A stretch of DNA of 64,000 bases from Microbulbifer yueqingensis (GCF_900100355.1 NZ_FNFH01000002.1:620001-684000), one strand, 5' to 3'. Counted from the first letter of the stretch, positions 6,994 through 16,031 are shown. Numbers and translations: made by a program. The notes: generated by a model not told the origin, from the sequence alone.

Positions 6994-7611
6994 CTACGGA
7001 CCGAAGGCCTCTTGCAGGAATTTGCTCGAGCCAATTAAGCTGCGAATTTCAGTTTCTGAATCATCCGAATTCGAAAGTTTTAACAGCTCTAACAGAGTTT
7101 TAAAGGCTATAAGATCGCCGAAATTCAGCACTGAGCTAACAAACCCATCATCATAATTAGGAGATATATTTGACCCTATGAATCTTCGTGCTAGTTGAGG
7201 CTTGCCCGTATGAGTGTAGCCACACAAGATTGACCAAAAGGATTCTTTAACTTCTTTTACATCTTCCCATCCGGGTACTTGCCTACTCTCTAGATCAAGA
7301 GCAAGTTTCCTCATACCCAAGCTCAGCTCATCATTGTGGGCTGCTTCTACATCAGCATCGCTGCCACAGTACAAGAACCACACACCTTTTGCATAAGACT
7401 CAACCTGCGACCGCAGTAAATTGGCCGCTGCACCGAATCTCTTATTTTTGCATAGGAGCCATAGAGCTGCGTGATACTCTAAGCTGGCTGAAAAGCTACC
7501 GACAGAAATAATTTTTCTATCATCTAAATCAAAGGATTTATGCGCTAAAAGGCGATTGATACCTCTAAATATCGCCTGGGATTCACTGATTCTTATGTTG
7601 TTGTCATTCAT
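6994..7611 (-). CDS. Hypothetical protein, first cassette gene next to parC
   Basis: The 205-residue soluble helical protein contains HAALWLLCKNKRFGAAANLL, RSQVESYAKGVWFLY and a late CGYTHTGKPQLARRFIG segment. The helical layout with a conserved-looking RSQVESY and H-T-G-Q-RR pattern resembles the DUF5677/DUF6988-type helical families, but I cannot assign it. GTTATAAGCC lies just upstream of the ATG, marking the left edge of the preceding recombination core. Being nearest to the putative proximal end, it would be the newest cassette if the array still obeys integron polarity. Confidence 0.65.
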   Translation of the reverse strand: MNDNNIRISESQAIFRGINRLLAHKSFDLDDRKIISVGSFSASLEYHAALWLLCKNKRFGAAANLLRSQVESYAKGVWFLYCGSDADVEAAHNDELSLGMRKLALDLESRQVPGWEDVKEVKESFWSILCGYTHTGKPQLARRFIGSNISPNYDDGFVSSVLNFGDLIAFKTLLELLKLSNSDDSETEIRSLIGSSKFLQEAFGP

Positions 7612-7635
7612 GGCTTATAACAGTTTATTAACAGG

Positions 7636-7673
7636 CATGGTCATATCTGGGCAAATGGCTACATCTGACCATG
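7636..7673. repeat. Inverted repeat between parC terminator and first cassette
   Basis: CATGGTCATATCT (7636-7648) pairs with ACATCTGACCATG (7661-7673) at 11 of 13 positions. Further partial repeats (GGGCA / TGCCC, CTATAG elements) lie out to about 7712. It could be a degenerate attC, an attI remnant or a promoter operator for the array. Confidence 0.5.
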
Positions 7674-7732
7674 AATGCCCATATCTAGCTATAGATGCGC
7701 GGCTATAGCCACGCTCTTGCACTCGCATGCAA

Positions 7733-7762
7733 AAAAATAGGCGCCAATTGGCGCCTATTTTT
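7733..7762. terminator. parC terminator, perfect 30-bp palindrome
   Basis: A perfect palindrome with a GGCGCC-AATT-GGCGCC core is flanked by A-runs on one side and T-runs on the other, 30 bp after the parC stop. It gives a strong stem and a U-tract in both directions, so it should terminate parC and also block transcription entering from the cassette side. Confidence 0.85.
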
Positions 7763-7792
7763 GCTATCGAAGTGCCGGCCCGGACGGCAGGC

Positions 7793-10039
7793 TCAATCCA
7801 GCACCTCGACCCGATCCACCTTCTGGAATCCTCGTGGCAGCTTGTTGCCGCGCCGGCCGCGTTCGCCGCGGTAGTGGTCCAGTTCGGATATTTTGATCCT
7901 GGTGTGGCGTTTGCCGGCGTGGATGACCAGCTGCGCATTGCCCTCCAGCACGGCGGCGCCGACGACGATTTCCTCGCGGCTGGCGGCGCGCGCCGAGGGA
8001 ATGTTGACGATCTTGTTGCCCTTGCCCTTGGACAGTTCCGGCAGCTCGGACACCGGGAATACCAGCATGCGGCCCTCGCTGGTCACCGCAGCCAGCAGAG
8101 CCTCGTCGGGATTCTCGATCTCGCACGGCGGCAGTACCCGGGCATTCTTCGGCAGGGTCAGCATGGCCTTGCCGGCCTTGTTGCGTGACTGCAGGTCGCC
8201 GAGCTTGGCCACGAAACCGTAGCCGGCGTCCGAGGCCAGCAGCAGGCGCTGCTCGTCGCTGCCCATCAGCAGGCCCTCGAAGGTGGCACCGGAAGGCGGG
8301 TTGATGCGGCCGGAGAGCGGCTCGCCCTGGCCGCGGGCCGACGGCAGTGTGTGCGTGGCGATGGCGTAGCTGCGGCCGGTGCTGTCGAGCAACAGCGCCG
8401 GCTGGTTGCTCTTGCCGCGCGCGGCCAGCTTGAAGTGGTCGCCGGCCTTGTAGTTGAGGGAGGTGGGGTCGATCTCGTGGCCCTTGGCGGCGCGGATCCA
8501 GCCCTTGTCGGACAGCACCACGGTGATGGGGTCGGACGAGAGCAGGTCCGCCGCGTCGAAGGCCTTGGCCTCGCCGCGCTCCACCAGCGGCGAGCGCCGG
8601 TCGTCACCGAACTCGTCGGCAGCGGCCAGCAGTTCCTTCTTGATCAGGGTCTTCAGGCGGCGGGCGCTGTCCAGGGTCTTGGTGAGCATGTCGCGCTCTT
8701 TTTCCAGCTCCGCCTGCTCGCCACGGATCTTCATTTCCTCGAGCCGCGCCAGCTGGCGCAGCTTGGTGTCGAGGATATATTCCGCCTGCACCTCGGTGAG
8801 CTCGAAGCGGTCCATCAGGGCCTGCTTGGGCTCGTCGTGGGTGCGGATGATCTCGATCACCTCGTCGATATTGAGGAAGGCAATCAGCAGGCCGGCCAGC
8901 AAGTGCAGGCGCTTCTCGACCTTGTCCAGGCGGAACTGCAGGCGCCGACGGGTGGTGACGGTGCGGAAGCTCAGCCACTCGCCCAGGATCTTGTCCAGCG
9001 ACTTCACCTGCGGGCGGCCGTCGATACCGATCATGTTGAGGTTGATGCGGTAGCTCTTCTCCAGGTCGGTGGTGGCGAACAGGTGGTTCATCACCTGCTC
9101 CAGGTCGACGCGGTTGGACTTGGGCACGATCACCAGGCGGGTGGGATTCTCATGGTCCGACTCGTCGCGCAGGTCGGTGACCATGGGCAGTTTCTTGGCC
9201 TGCATCTGCGCGGCGATCTGTTCCAGCACCCGGGAACCGCTGGCCTGGTAGGGCAGCGCGGTGATGACGATATCCCCATCCTCTTTGCTCCAGACCGCGC
9301 GCATCTTCACCGAGCCGCGGCCGGTCTCGTAGACCTTCTGGATATCCGCGCGCGGTGTGATGATCTCGGCCTCGGTGGGCATGTCCGGCCCCTGGATGTG
9401 CTCGCACAGATCGGCGACGGTGGCCTTGGGGTTCTCCAGCATGGCCACGGTAGCGTTAACCACCTCGCGCAGGTTGTGGGGCGGGATATCCGTGGCCATA
9501 CCCACGGCGATGCCGGTGGTGCCGTTTAAGAGGATATTGGGCACACGCGCCGGCAGCACTGCCGGTTCGTCCATGGTGCCGTCGAAGTTGGGCTGCCAGT
9601 CCACCGTGCCCTGCCCCAGTTCGGACAACAGCACTTCCGAGTATTTACCCATGCGCGACTCGGTATAGCGCATGGCGGCGAAGGACTTGGGATCATCCGG
9701 GGAGCCCCAGTTGCCCTGGCCATCGACCAGCGGATAGCGGTAGCTGAACGGCTGTGCCATCAGCACCATGGCCTCGTAGACGGCGCTGTCGCCGTGCGGG
9801 TGATACTTACCGATCACGTCGCCCACGGTGCGTGCGGACTTCTTGTACTTGGCCGTGTTCTTGAGGCCCAGCTCGCTCATGGCGTAGACGATACGCCGCT
9901 GTACCGGCTTCAGGCCGTCGCCGATATTGGGCAGGGCGCGGTCCAGAATGACGTACATGGAGTAGTCCAGGTACGCCTTCTCGGTGTATTCCTTCAGCGG
10001 CAGGCGCTCGGTGGCCTCGAAGACGGAGGATTCGGTCAT
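7793..10039 (-). CDS. parC: DNA topoisomerase IV subunit A
   Basis: The 748-residue protein is collinear with E. coli ParC. The catalytic tyrosine is Y125 in [10 protein letters not shown], and the quinolone-resistance region [13 protein letters not shown] has wild-type Ser85 and Glu89 (E. coli 80 and 84). It has the breakage-reunion domain, a coiled-coil (about 360-480) and a C-terminal beta-pinwheel shorter than that of GyrA and without a GyrA box (QRRGGKG). With ParE it unlinks daughter chromosomes. parE is not in the window. The ATG has a GAGAT ribosome-binding site upstream, and a strong palindromic terminator follows. Confidence 0.97.
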   Translation of the reverse strand: MTESSVFEATERLPLKEYTEKAYLDYSMYVILDRALPNIGDGLKPVQRRIVYAMSELGLKNTAKYKKSARTVGDVIGKYHPHGDSAVYEAMVLMAQPFSYRYPLVDGQGNWGSPDDPKSFAAMRYTESRMGKYSEVLLSELGQGTVDWQPNFDGTMDEPAVLPARVPNILLNGTTGIAVGMATDIPPHNLREVVNATVAMLENPKATVADLCEHIQGPDMPTEAEIITPRADIQKVYETGRGSVKMRAVWSKEDGDIVITALPYQASGSRVLEQIAAQMQAKKLPMVTDLRDESDHENPTRLVIVPKSNRVDLEQVMNHLFATTDLEKSYRINLNMIGIDGRPQVKSLDKILGEWLSFRTVTTRRRLQFRLDKVEKRLHLLAGLLIAFLNIDEVIEIIRTHDEPKQALMDRFELTEVQAEYILDTKLRQLARLEEMKIRGEQAELEKERDMLTKTLDSARRLKTLIKKELLAAADEFGDDRRSPLVERGEAKAFDAADLLSSDPITVVLSDKGWIRAAKGHEIDPTSLNYKAGDHFKLAARGKSNQPALLLDSTGRSYAIATHTLPSARGQGEPLSGRINPPSGATFEGLLMGSDEQRLLLASDAGYGFVAKLGDLQSRNKAGKAMLTLPKNARVLPPCEIENPDEALLAAVTSEGRMLVFPVSELPELSKGKGNKIVNIPSARAASREEIVVGAAVLEGNAQLVIHAGKRHTRIKISELDHYRGERGRRGNKLPRGFQKVDRVEVLD

Positions 10040-10373
10040 ACAGCTTGGATCTCGTTATTCTCTCTGGAAGACAGCGGATTATGGCGAGGAATCGACAAGG
10101 GTTCAAAGGGGCAGGCATGCGGGGATGGCGTGGCACTGGTGGAATAGCAGGCAAATGTCCCCCCGGCCAGCCCTCTCCCAACGCCTTATTCTTGTTTTCC
10201 CGAGGATAAGACGGTAGAAAGCACCGGCCTCAAGGCTCAAAAGGCAGGTCATCCGCAAAGGATCAAATACCAGAACCCAACAGGTAGGGTCATTGGCTCT
10301 CCTGTTCGGACAGGCTCACCGCTCTCCTGCAGCGCCGCTCCGGCCTGCAGGGATTGCCACCCGAGGAGTTCCG
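10040..10373. other. Intergenic region between divergent parC and fetA
   Basis: Spacer of 334 bp between two genes transcribed away from each other, so it must hold both promoters. No clear -35/-10 pair or operator was recognised. The ribosome-binding site GAGGAG at 10363-10368 belongs to fetA. Confidence 0.5.
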
Positions 10374-10973
10374 TTGAACCAGCAACCACTTTATCTCGAT
10401 AAACTTACCACCGACCTGCTCGAGCCGGTTTCCCTGCAGGTAAAGCCCGGCGAGATAGCCTGCCTGTCCGGCCCCTCCGGCAGCGGCAAGTCGCGCCTGC
10501 TGCGTGCGATCGCCGACCTGGACCCCCACGAAGGCAGTGTTCGTCTCGGCGACTACACCCAGGCAAAAGTGCCGGCCCACCATTGGCGGCGCATGGTGAT
10601 GCTGGTACCTGCCGAGAGCGCCTGGTGGTTCGATACCGTTGGCGAGCACATGTACACGCCCCAATCCGCGACACTGCAGGAACTGGGTCTGGAGCCGGAG
10701 GTAATGGAGTGGCCGGTGGATCGCCTTTCATCCGGCGAAAAGCAGCGCCTTGCACTGGTGCGTGCCGTCTCTTGCGAACCTGCGGCCCTTCTGCTGGACG
10801 AGCCCACCGCCAACCTGGATCCGGACACTACCCGGCTGGTGGAACACTGGCTGACCGGCTACATTCGCGAGCGGGAGATTCCGGCGTTCTGGGTCGCGCA
10901 TGACAGCGAGCAGATCGAGCGCGTTGGCGACCAGCACCTGCACATCGCCGGCGGCCGGCTGGAGGGACACTGA
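10374..10973 (+). CDS. fetA: FetA/YbbL-type ABC transporter ATP-binding protein
   Basis: This 199-residue ABC ATPase has Walker A GPSGSGKS, signature LSSGEKQRLALVRA and Walker B ALLLDEPTANLD. The start chosen is TTG at 10374 because GAGGAG lies 5 nt upstream; an open frame extends further 5' but that part is not conserved-looking. The stop codon abuts the ATG of the next gene (TGA-ATG), so the pair is co-translated. With FetB it forms an inner-membrane exporter; E. coli FetAB has been linked to iron homeostasis and oxidative-stress resistance. Confidence 0.85.
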   Translation: MNQQPLYLDKLTTDLLEPVSLQVKPGEIACLSGPSGSGKSRLLRAIADLDPHEGSVRLGDYTQAKVPAHHWRRMVMLVPAESAWWFDTVGEHMYTPQSATLQELGLEPEVMEWPVDRLSSGEKQRLALVRAVSCEPAALLLDEPTANLDPDTTRLVEHWLTGYIREREIPAFWVAHDSEQIERVGDQHLHIAGGRLEGH

Positions 10974-11780
10974 ATGGGTGTAATCGAGCTTTCCTGGTGG
11001 CAACTGGCGATGGCCGCCAGCCTGGTAGTGCTGCTTTCACTGTGCATCTACCTGGCGCGCCTGGGCCTGGCCGGGTCACTGCTGCTGGCGGCGGCACGCA
11101 CGGCGGTGCAGCTGGCGCTGGTGGGCCTGGTACTGGAGGCGCTGTTTTCCGTCGGCAGCCTGCCCTGGGTGGCCCTGATGGGGGGAGTGATGTTGCTGCT
11201 TGCCGGGCGTGAGGTCATGGCCAGGCAACAGCGCCGCCTGCGCGGCGGCTGGAGCTTCGGTATCGGCACGGCGGCCATGTTTGTTTCCGCCTTCAGCGTG
11301 ACGGTGCTTACCCTTGTCGCGGTGATCGGCCCGACCCCCTGGTACGAGCCCCAGTACGCAATCCCGCTGCTGGGCATGCTGCTGGGCAACACCATGACCG
11401 GGGTGGCGCTGGGGCTGGACCGGCTGACGGAAGGGCTATGGGCGCAACGCCAGCTGGTGGAAAACCGCCTGATGCTGGGCGAGCCCTGGTCGCGGGCCTG
11501 CGGCGGTATTCGCCGCGAGGCCATGCGCTCGGGGCTGATGCCGATCATCAATTCCATGGCAGCAGCCGGTATCGTCTCGCTGCCGGGGATGATGACGGGC
11601 CAGATTCTTTCGGGCACCGCACCCGCGCTGGCGGTGAAATACCAGATACTGATCATGTTCGCCATCGCCGCCGGCACCGGCTTCGGCGCCTTCCTGGCGG
11701 TGAGTATCGCCTCCCGGCGGCTGTTTGACGGGCGCGAGCGCCTGCGTCTCGATCGGCTGGGCTCCGGCAGGGGGCGCTAG
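10974..11780 (+). CDS. fetB: FetB/YbbM-type ABC transporter permease
   Basis: The 268-residue protein has about seven hydrophobic segments and belongs to the UPF0014 (YbbM/FetB) family. Characteristic stretches are RTAVQLALVGLVLEALF near the N-terminus, LLGMLLGNTMTGVALGLDRL in the middle and SLPGMMTGQILSGTAP later on. It directly follows fetA without a gap and is the membrane partner of that ATPase. Confidence 0.88.
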   Translation: MGVIELSWWQLAMAASLVVLLSLCIYLARLGLAGSLLLAAARTAVQLALVGLVLEALFSVGSLPWVALMGGVMLLLAGREVMARQQRRLRGGWSFGIGTAAMFVSAFSVTVLTLVAVIGPTPWYEPQYAIPLLGMLLGNTMTGVALGLDRLTEGLWAQRQLVENRLMLGEPWSRACGGIRREAMRSGLMPIINSMAAAGIVSLPGMMTGQILSGTAPALAVKYQILIMFAIAAGTGFGAFLAVSIASRRLFDGRERLRLDRLGSGRGR

Positions 11781-11805
11781 GCGCCGAGTCGGTTAGCGGC
11801 CCCGG

Positions 11806-12360
11806 TCAACGCTCTCCCTCCCCGGACTCGTCGCCGGATCCGTCCTGGTCCGTTCTCTTGGCCACCCCGGTATTATCTTTCGCGCCCGGCAGGTGTTCCT
11901 TGGCCGAGGTGATCACCTGCAGGGTGAGGAAGGTCATTGCGCTCAGGACGACGGCGATCTCCAGCCGGGCGGTGGCCACCGCCAGGCCGATGGCACCGGT
12001 GGCCCAGAGACTCGCAGCAGTGGCCGTGCCCTGCACGCGCCCCTTGCCCTCTGACACACTCTTCAGAATCGCCCCGCCGCCGATAAAGCCCATGCCGGTG
12101 ATGATGCCCTGGATCACCCGCGAATGGGCGGTTGAGCCCTCCAGCACCTGCAGGCCCACCAGGGTGTAACCACAGGCGGCCACAGCCACCAGGGGGAAGG
12201 TGCGCAGCCCAGCGGTACGTTCATGTTTTTCCCGGTCCCAGCCGATCGGCAGCGCCAGCATGTAAGCAATCACCATGTCGACGACATGATGCAGTACCAG
12301 CGGCCAGTCGAAATCCAGCAACTGCTGTAGTGAGTCCACGGCATTTTCCTGCAATAGCAA
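11806..12360 (-). CDS. MgtC/SapB family membrane protein
   Basis: The 184-residue protein has four to five hydrophobic segments. The MgtC signature is clear: LALPIGWDREKHERTAGLRT, then GIITGMGFIGGGAILK, then GTATAASLWATGAIGLAVA. The last 35 residues are hydrophilic and unrelated to the family core. MgtC proteins influence Mg2+ and ATP homeostasis and F1Fo-ATPase activity. The start appears to be TTG (12360), with GGAA upstream and 3 nt after the stop of the cation-efflux gene, suggesting one transcript with it. Confidence 0.85.
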   Translation of the reverse strand: MLLQENAVDSLQQLLDFDWPLVLHHVVDMVIAYMLALPIGWDREKHERTAGLRTFPLVAVAACGYTLVGLQVLEGSTAHSRVIQGIITGMGFIGGGAILKSVSEGKGRVQGTATAASLWATGAIGLAVATARLEIAVVLSAMTFLTLQVITSAKEHLPGAKDNTGVAKRTDQDGSGDESGEGER

Positions 12361-12363
12361 CGA

Positions 12364-13320
12364 TCACTTTTCCAGCGTGGTCACGGGCATTACCGTGAGA
12401 TTGTGCAGCCGCCAGTCCAGCGCCGTCGCGCGCTCCCGGATATGCTCCACCTGCCGGGCCGTGTCGCCGCTGGAGGACAGGACCACAAAAACCTCGCCGG
12501 AAAACACATGTCCCTCCTCCCGCAGCCTGACGCCCACATCCTGTACTTCCTGCAGTGCCCCCAACTCTTCGCTCAACTTGTCGGCCAGCCCGAGCTGCTT
12601 CCCGCTCTTTACGTCCGTCGGGCTCTGGCCGAGCAAATCGGAGGTGGCGCGCTTGACGTTGGTGACACCATCCTTGATCACATCCAGGGAGATCACTGCC
12701 GCCGCCACCGAGTCTGCCCACCAGAAACCGAAACCCACCCCGACAATCCCAAGGCCCGCAGCCACCGCCGTCATCCAGTCGGCCTTGTTCATGTTTGCGT
12801 CGGCAAAGAGAGTCTTTTCCTGCAGGCCGGGTGCCAGCCGCAGCTTCATGCGACCGAGGATCACCGGTGGAATCACGCTGTATATGAGAGCGGCGATCAT
12901 TACCCAACCGGACCAGATGTCCCAGCTGTTACCGAACAGGTGGAAATGGGCCAGGGTTGGGTGGTGCTGCTCCAGCAGCGCTTTCCCGGCGTCGTAAAGC
13001 AGATACAGGCCCAGTACCAGGATGGCCACTGCCGCGACCATAAACGATAGCAGCGGCGCGCGCCGGAAGCCGTAGGGAAAGCGGTCGGTGGGGGGATTAT
13101 TGCGGTAGCGCATGGCCACCAGGAAAGAGATCGGCGGAATAAGACTGAGCACATCCTCAACCCAGGCTGTTTTCATCGCCTGGGACGACCCCATCGCCAG
13201 GTACATGACGATGGTGATCGTTATCAGGAAAAAGATGGTCAGCCACTCAAGACGTATCGCGCGCTGGAGCTTATCCTGCTTTTCCTCCGGCAACTTGTAC
13301 CTTTCCGCCAGTACCGTCAT
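12364..13320 (-). CDS. Cation diffusion facilitator family transporter
   Basis: The 318-residue protein has six hydrophobic segments. FPYGFRRAP, after the second segment, corresponds to the FPYGFxR motif of CDF transporters, and ADANMNKADWMTAVAAGLGI carries the metal-site Asp residues of helix V. A cytoplasmic C-terminal domain (about 215-318) follows. CDF proteins export Zn2+, Fe2+, Mn2+ or similar ions by H+ antiport; the metal is not certain. Its start overlaps the stop of the upstream solute-binding lipoprotein gene (ATGA), and the MgtC-like gene follows. Confidence 0.85.
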   Translation of the reverse strand: MTVLAERYKLPEEKQDKLQRAIRLEWLTIFFLITITIVMYLAMGSSQAMKTAWVEDVLSLIPPISFLVAMRYRNNPPTDRFPYGFRRAPLLSFMVAAVAILVLGLYLLYDAGKALLEQHHPTLAHFHLFGNSWDIWSGWVMIAALIYSVIPPVILGRMKLRLAPGLQEKTLFADANMNKADWMTAVAAGLGIVGVGFGFWWADSVAAAVISLDVIKDGVTNVKRATSDLLGQSPTDVKSGKQLGLADKLSEELGALQEVQDVGVRLREEGHVFSGEVFVVLSSSGDTARQVEHIRERATALDWRLHNLTVMPVTTLEK

Positions 13321-14048
13321 TCCTGCGATCTCCCCGCCAAGAGTTTCTCCACGCGCCCGGGACTCGCCTTCTGCATCAGGAAATTCTCCAGCCGCATGAT
13401 CAGCGCGTTCTCCCCCGAGGGTACCGCCATCACGTAACGGCGCTTGGTCAGCGTGATATCGGTTTTCCTCAGGCCGAGCCGCTCTATTTCCCAGGCCTCG
13501 GCCGCCACCGGCATATCAACATTCTCGAGGTAGCCCCGCTTGAATGGCCTGGCGCCACGCTCCTTCAGCAGGTGATGCAGGCCGCTGTCCGGGCGCAGCG
13601 CAACCGCCCGCCCCTCTACCGAGGAGATCCTCTCGCCGGACTGGGGCACACCCACAACTGCATGGCTGACATAGTAGGGAGAGGTAAAGCCCACCTCCTT
13701 ACGCCAGGGGTTCGACCGCGTGATGCCACCCGCCACCACATCCAGTTCATAATGCTTCAGCGCCTCGAAATGCTCCTGGGCACTGCCCCAGTGCCATTCG
13801 ATCTCCACCTCAAGCTCGCGGGCGAAGGCTTCCAGTAGCGACGCCTCTATGCCACCGGGCTTCCCGGGTGCATTGCCGGTTACCCACGGCTTGTGGCTGA
13901 CGACTCCCACACGGAGCTTGCCCCGCTCCTGCACCTGCTTGAGCGAGTGTTGGGGGTCGCGGGGAAACCGCTCGCAGCCGGTGCCGAGCAATACGGGCAG
14001 CATGAAAAACACAGCGGCATACCAGAAACTTCCATATCTCTCTCGCAT
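13317..14048 (-). CDS. Solute-binding lipoprotein, SBP_bac_3 type, without its own permease
   Basis: The 243-residue protein has a lipoprotein signal (VLLGTGC, Cys25 lipidated) and then a periplasmic amino-acid-binding fold: GKLRVGVVSHKPWVTG, IEASLLEAFARELEVEIEW, ELDVVAGGITRSNPW and TSPYYVSHAVVGV. The domain resembles the N-terminal half of MltF, but the lytic transglycosylase domain is absent. There is no ABC permease nearby; instead its 3' end overlaps a cation-efflux gene. It may act as a sensor or anchor rather than a transporter subunit. Confidence 0.75.
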   Translation of the reverse strand: MRERYGSFWYAAVFFMLPVLLGTGCERFPRDPQHSLKQVQERGKLRVGVVSHKPWVTGNAPGKPGGIEASLLEAFARELEVEIEWHWGSAQEHFEALKHYELDVVAGGITRSNPWRKEVGFTSPYYVSHAVVGVPQSGERISSVEGRAVALRPDSGLHHLLKERGARPFKRGYLENVDMPVAAEAWEIERLGLRKTDITLTKRRYVMAVPSGENALIMRLENFLMQKASPGRVEKLLAGRSQE

Positions 14049-14087
14049 CAGGTCCCTCTGTATGGTTAAAGGTGCGCCGACCCGGCC

Positions 14088-16031
14088 TCAGTCGATATCC
14101 GGATGCTCCTTGCGGGTCTTGTTGATCAGCCCGCCCAGGCGCAGGGTCTCGATCTCTTCCCCGGACAGGTCGTGACGGACCTTGATGGTCTCACCCGAGG
14201 AAGTGATCTTCACCTCCACCGGCTTGCCGGGTTCCAGCTGCCCTACCGGGTCGTCTATTTCCAGCTCTGCATCCTGCTCGATCAGGTCGTAGTCCCCGGC
14301 ATTTTCAAACAGCAGCGGGAGCACGCCGAAGTTGATCAGGTTGCGGCGGTGGATGCGCGCCATGCTCTTGGCGATCACGCAGCGGACACCGAGGTAGCGG
14401 GGCGCGATGGCGGCGTGCTCGCGGCTGGATCCCTGCCCGTAATTCTCCCCGCCCACCACATAGCTGTCGCCATCCAGTTCCATGGCGCGGTCGTAGTACT
14501 GCTCGTCGAGCCGGCAGAAGGTGTAGCGGCTGATTTCGGGGATATTCGAGCGCAGCGGCAGTATCTCCGCACCGGCCGGCAGTATCTCATCGGTGGAGAC
14601 ATTGTCCCCGGTTTTCAGCAGCACCGGCGCAACCAGCTTGTCGGGCAATCCGTCAAAGTCGGGCAACGGCTGGATATTGGGTCCCTTGACCAGTTCCACT
14701 TCCACCGGGATTTCCTGCGGCTCCTGCAACAGCGGGCGCATGTCCGGCAACTCGTCCGGCTCACTGAACTGCGGGTAGTCCATGTCCATATCGCGCGGAT
14801 CGGTAATCTCACCCCGCAGTGCGCTGACGGTCGCGGTCTCGGGGCTGCACAGGTAAACCTGGTCCTCCTTGGTGCCGGAGCGGCCGGGGAAATTGCGCGG
14901 CACCGTGCGCAGGCTGATCTGGCCGCTGGCCGGCGCCTGGCCCATGCCGATACAGCCGCCACAGCCGGTCTGGTGCAGCCGCGCGCCCGCCTCCAGCAAC
15001 CGTGCCAGGTCACCGGTGCGGCTGATCTCCTCCAGCAGCTGGCGCGACGTGGGGTTGATATCAAACGACACCCGGTCGTCCACCTGCCGTCCCTTCACCA
15101 TTCGCGCCGGCACGACGAAATCACGCAGGCCGGGATTGGCCGAAGAGCCGATATAGCTCTGGTAGATCGGCCGGCCGGCCACCTCGCTTACCGGCACCAC
15201 ATTGTCGGGGCTCGAGGGGCAGGCAATCAGCGGCTCCAGTGACGAGAGGTCGATACTCTCATTCTCGTCGTAGCTCGCGCCATCGTCAGCCTGCAGCTCG
15301 ACAAAGTCTTTCTCGCGCTGCTGCTGCCGGAGAAAGGCGCGCACCGCCTCGTCGGCGGGAAAAACGGTAGATGTCGCTCCCAGTTCCTGGCCCATGTTCG
15401 CAATCACATGCCGGTCCATGGCGGTGAGGTTTTTCAGGCCCGGGCCGTAGTACTCGATAATCTTGTTCACGCCGCCCTTGACCGAGTGGCGGCGCAGCAT
15501 CTCCAGGATGATGTCCTTCGCGCTGACCCAGGGCGGCAGTTCTCCCTCCAGCTTCACTCCCATGATCTTCGGCATGGTGACGGAAAAGGGCATGCCCGCC
15601 ATCGCCAGCGCCACCTGCAACCCGCCGGCGCCAATCGCCAGCATGCCCAGAGAACCCGCGGCACAGGTGTGGCTGTCGGAGCCGAGCAGCGTCTTCCCCG
15701 GGATGCCGAAACAGGACATATGCACCGGGTGACTGACCCCGTTGCCCGGGCGCGAATACCAGAGGCCGAACTTGCGACAGGCGCTGCTCAGGAAGAGGTG
15801 GTCGTCGGCATTCTTGTAGTCGGTCTGCAGCAGGTTGTGGTCGACGTACTGGGCCGACAGCTCCGTCTTGACCCGCGGCAGCCCCAGGGCCTCGAATTCC
15901 AGCATCACCATGGTGCCGGTGGCATCCTGGGTGAGGGTCTGGTCGATGCGAAGCTCGATCGGGCGGCCTGGTTCAAGGTCGCCACTTTCCAGGTGCGACT
16001 CGATCAGTTTCTGGGCCAGGTTCTTTGGCAT
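14088..16031 (-). CDS. Aconitate hydratase (bacterial short type)
   Basis: The 647-residue protein has the aconitase order: GSDSHTCAAGSLGM (first Fe-S cysteine), GCGGCIGMG (second and third cysteines of the 4Fe-4S cluster) and a C-terminal swivel domain with YGQGSSREHAAIAPRYLG. Its length is well under AcnA or AcnB (about 870-900) and fits the Aquifex-type aconitate hydratase family. It interconverts citrate and isocitrate in the cytoplasm. The start is supported by AAAGGAGG 6-7 nt upstream. Substrate specificity within the superfamily (aconitate versus homoaconitate or isopropylmalate) is not proven. Confidence 0.88.
   Translation of the reverse strand: MPKNLAQKLIESHLESGDLEPGRPIELRIDQTLTQDATGTMVMLEFEALGLPRVKTELSAQYVDHNLLQTDYKNADDHLFLSSACRKFGLWYSRPGNGVSHPVHMSCFGIPGKTLLGSDSHTCAAGSLGMLAIGAGGLQVALAMAGMPFSVTMPKIMGVKLEGELPPWVSAKDIILEMLRRHSVKGGVNKIIEYYGPGLKNLTAMDRHVIANMGQELGATSTVFPADEAVRAFLRQQQREKDFVELQADDGASYDENESIDLSSLEPLIACPSSPDNVVPVSEVAGRPIYQSYIGSSANPGLRDFVVPARMVKGRQVDDRVSFDINPTSRQLLEEISRTGDLARLLEAGARLHQTGCGGCIGMGQAPASGQISLRTVPRNFPGRSGTKEDQVYLCSPETATVSALRGEITDPRDMDMDYPQFSEPDELPDMRPLLQEPQEIPVEVELVKGPNIQPLPDFDGLPDKLVAPVLLKTGDNVSTDEILPAGAEILPLRSNIPEISRYTFCRLDEQYYDRAMELDGDSYVVGGENYGQGSSREHAAIAPRYLGVRCVIAKSMARIHRRNLINFGVLPLLFENAGDYDLIEQDAELEIDDPVGQLEPGKPVEVKITSSGETIKVRHDLSGEEIETLRLGGLINKTRKEHPDID

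Larger units (their letters stand above)
3434..7625 (-). mobile_element. Integron-like gene-cassette array without an integrase (CALIN-type)
   Basis: Seven or so short ORFs, all on the minus strand, are each followed by an imperfect palindrome of about 80-145 bp bounded by TTATAAC-like and GTTATAAG-, GTTATGTG- or GTTAGGA-like heptamers. These are the features of attC recombination sites. The ORFs have lower GC and different codon use from parC and caxA on either side, and their contents (DUF2185, DUF4272, small secreted proteins, unknowns) are typical of chromosomal integron cassettes. No tyrosine recombinase or clear attI lies in the window. The cassette sense puts the proximal end next to parC. 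The boundaries are approximate: the left end is the last RYYYAAC-like core and the right end is GTTATAAG before 7611. Confidence 0.75.

Noticed and set aside
8351..9529. Long open frame of 392 codons on the plus strand over parC
   Set aside because: It is antisense to a clear ParC and its Leu/Gly/His/Val-rich translation is what high-GC coding DNA gives in the opposite frame.
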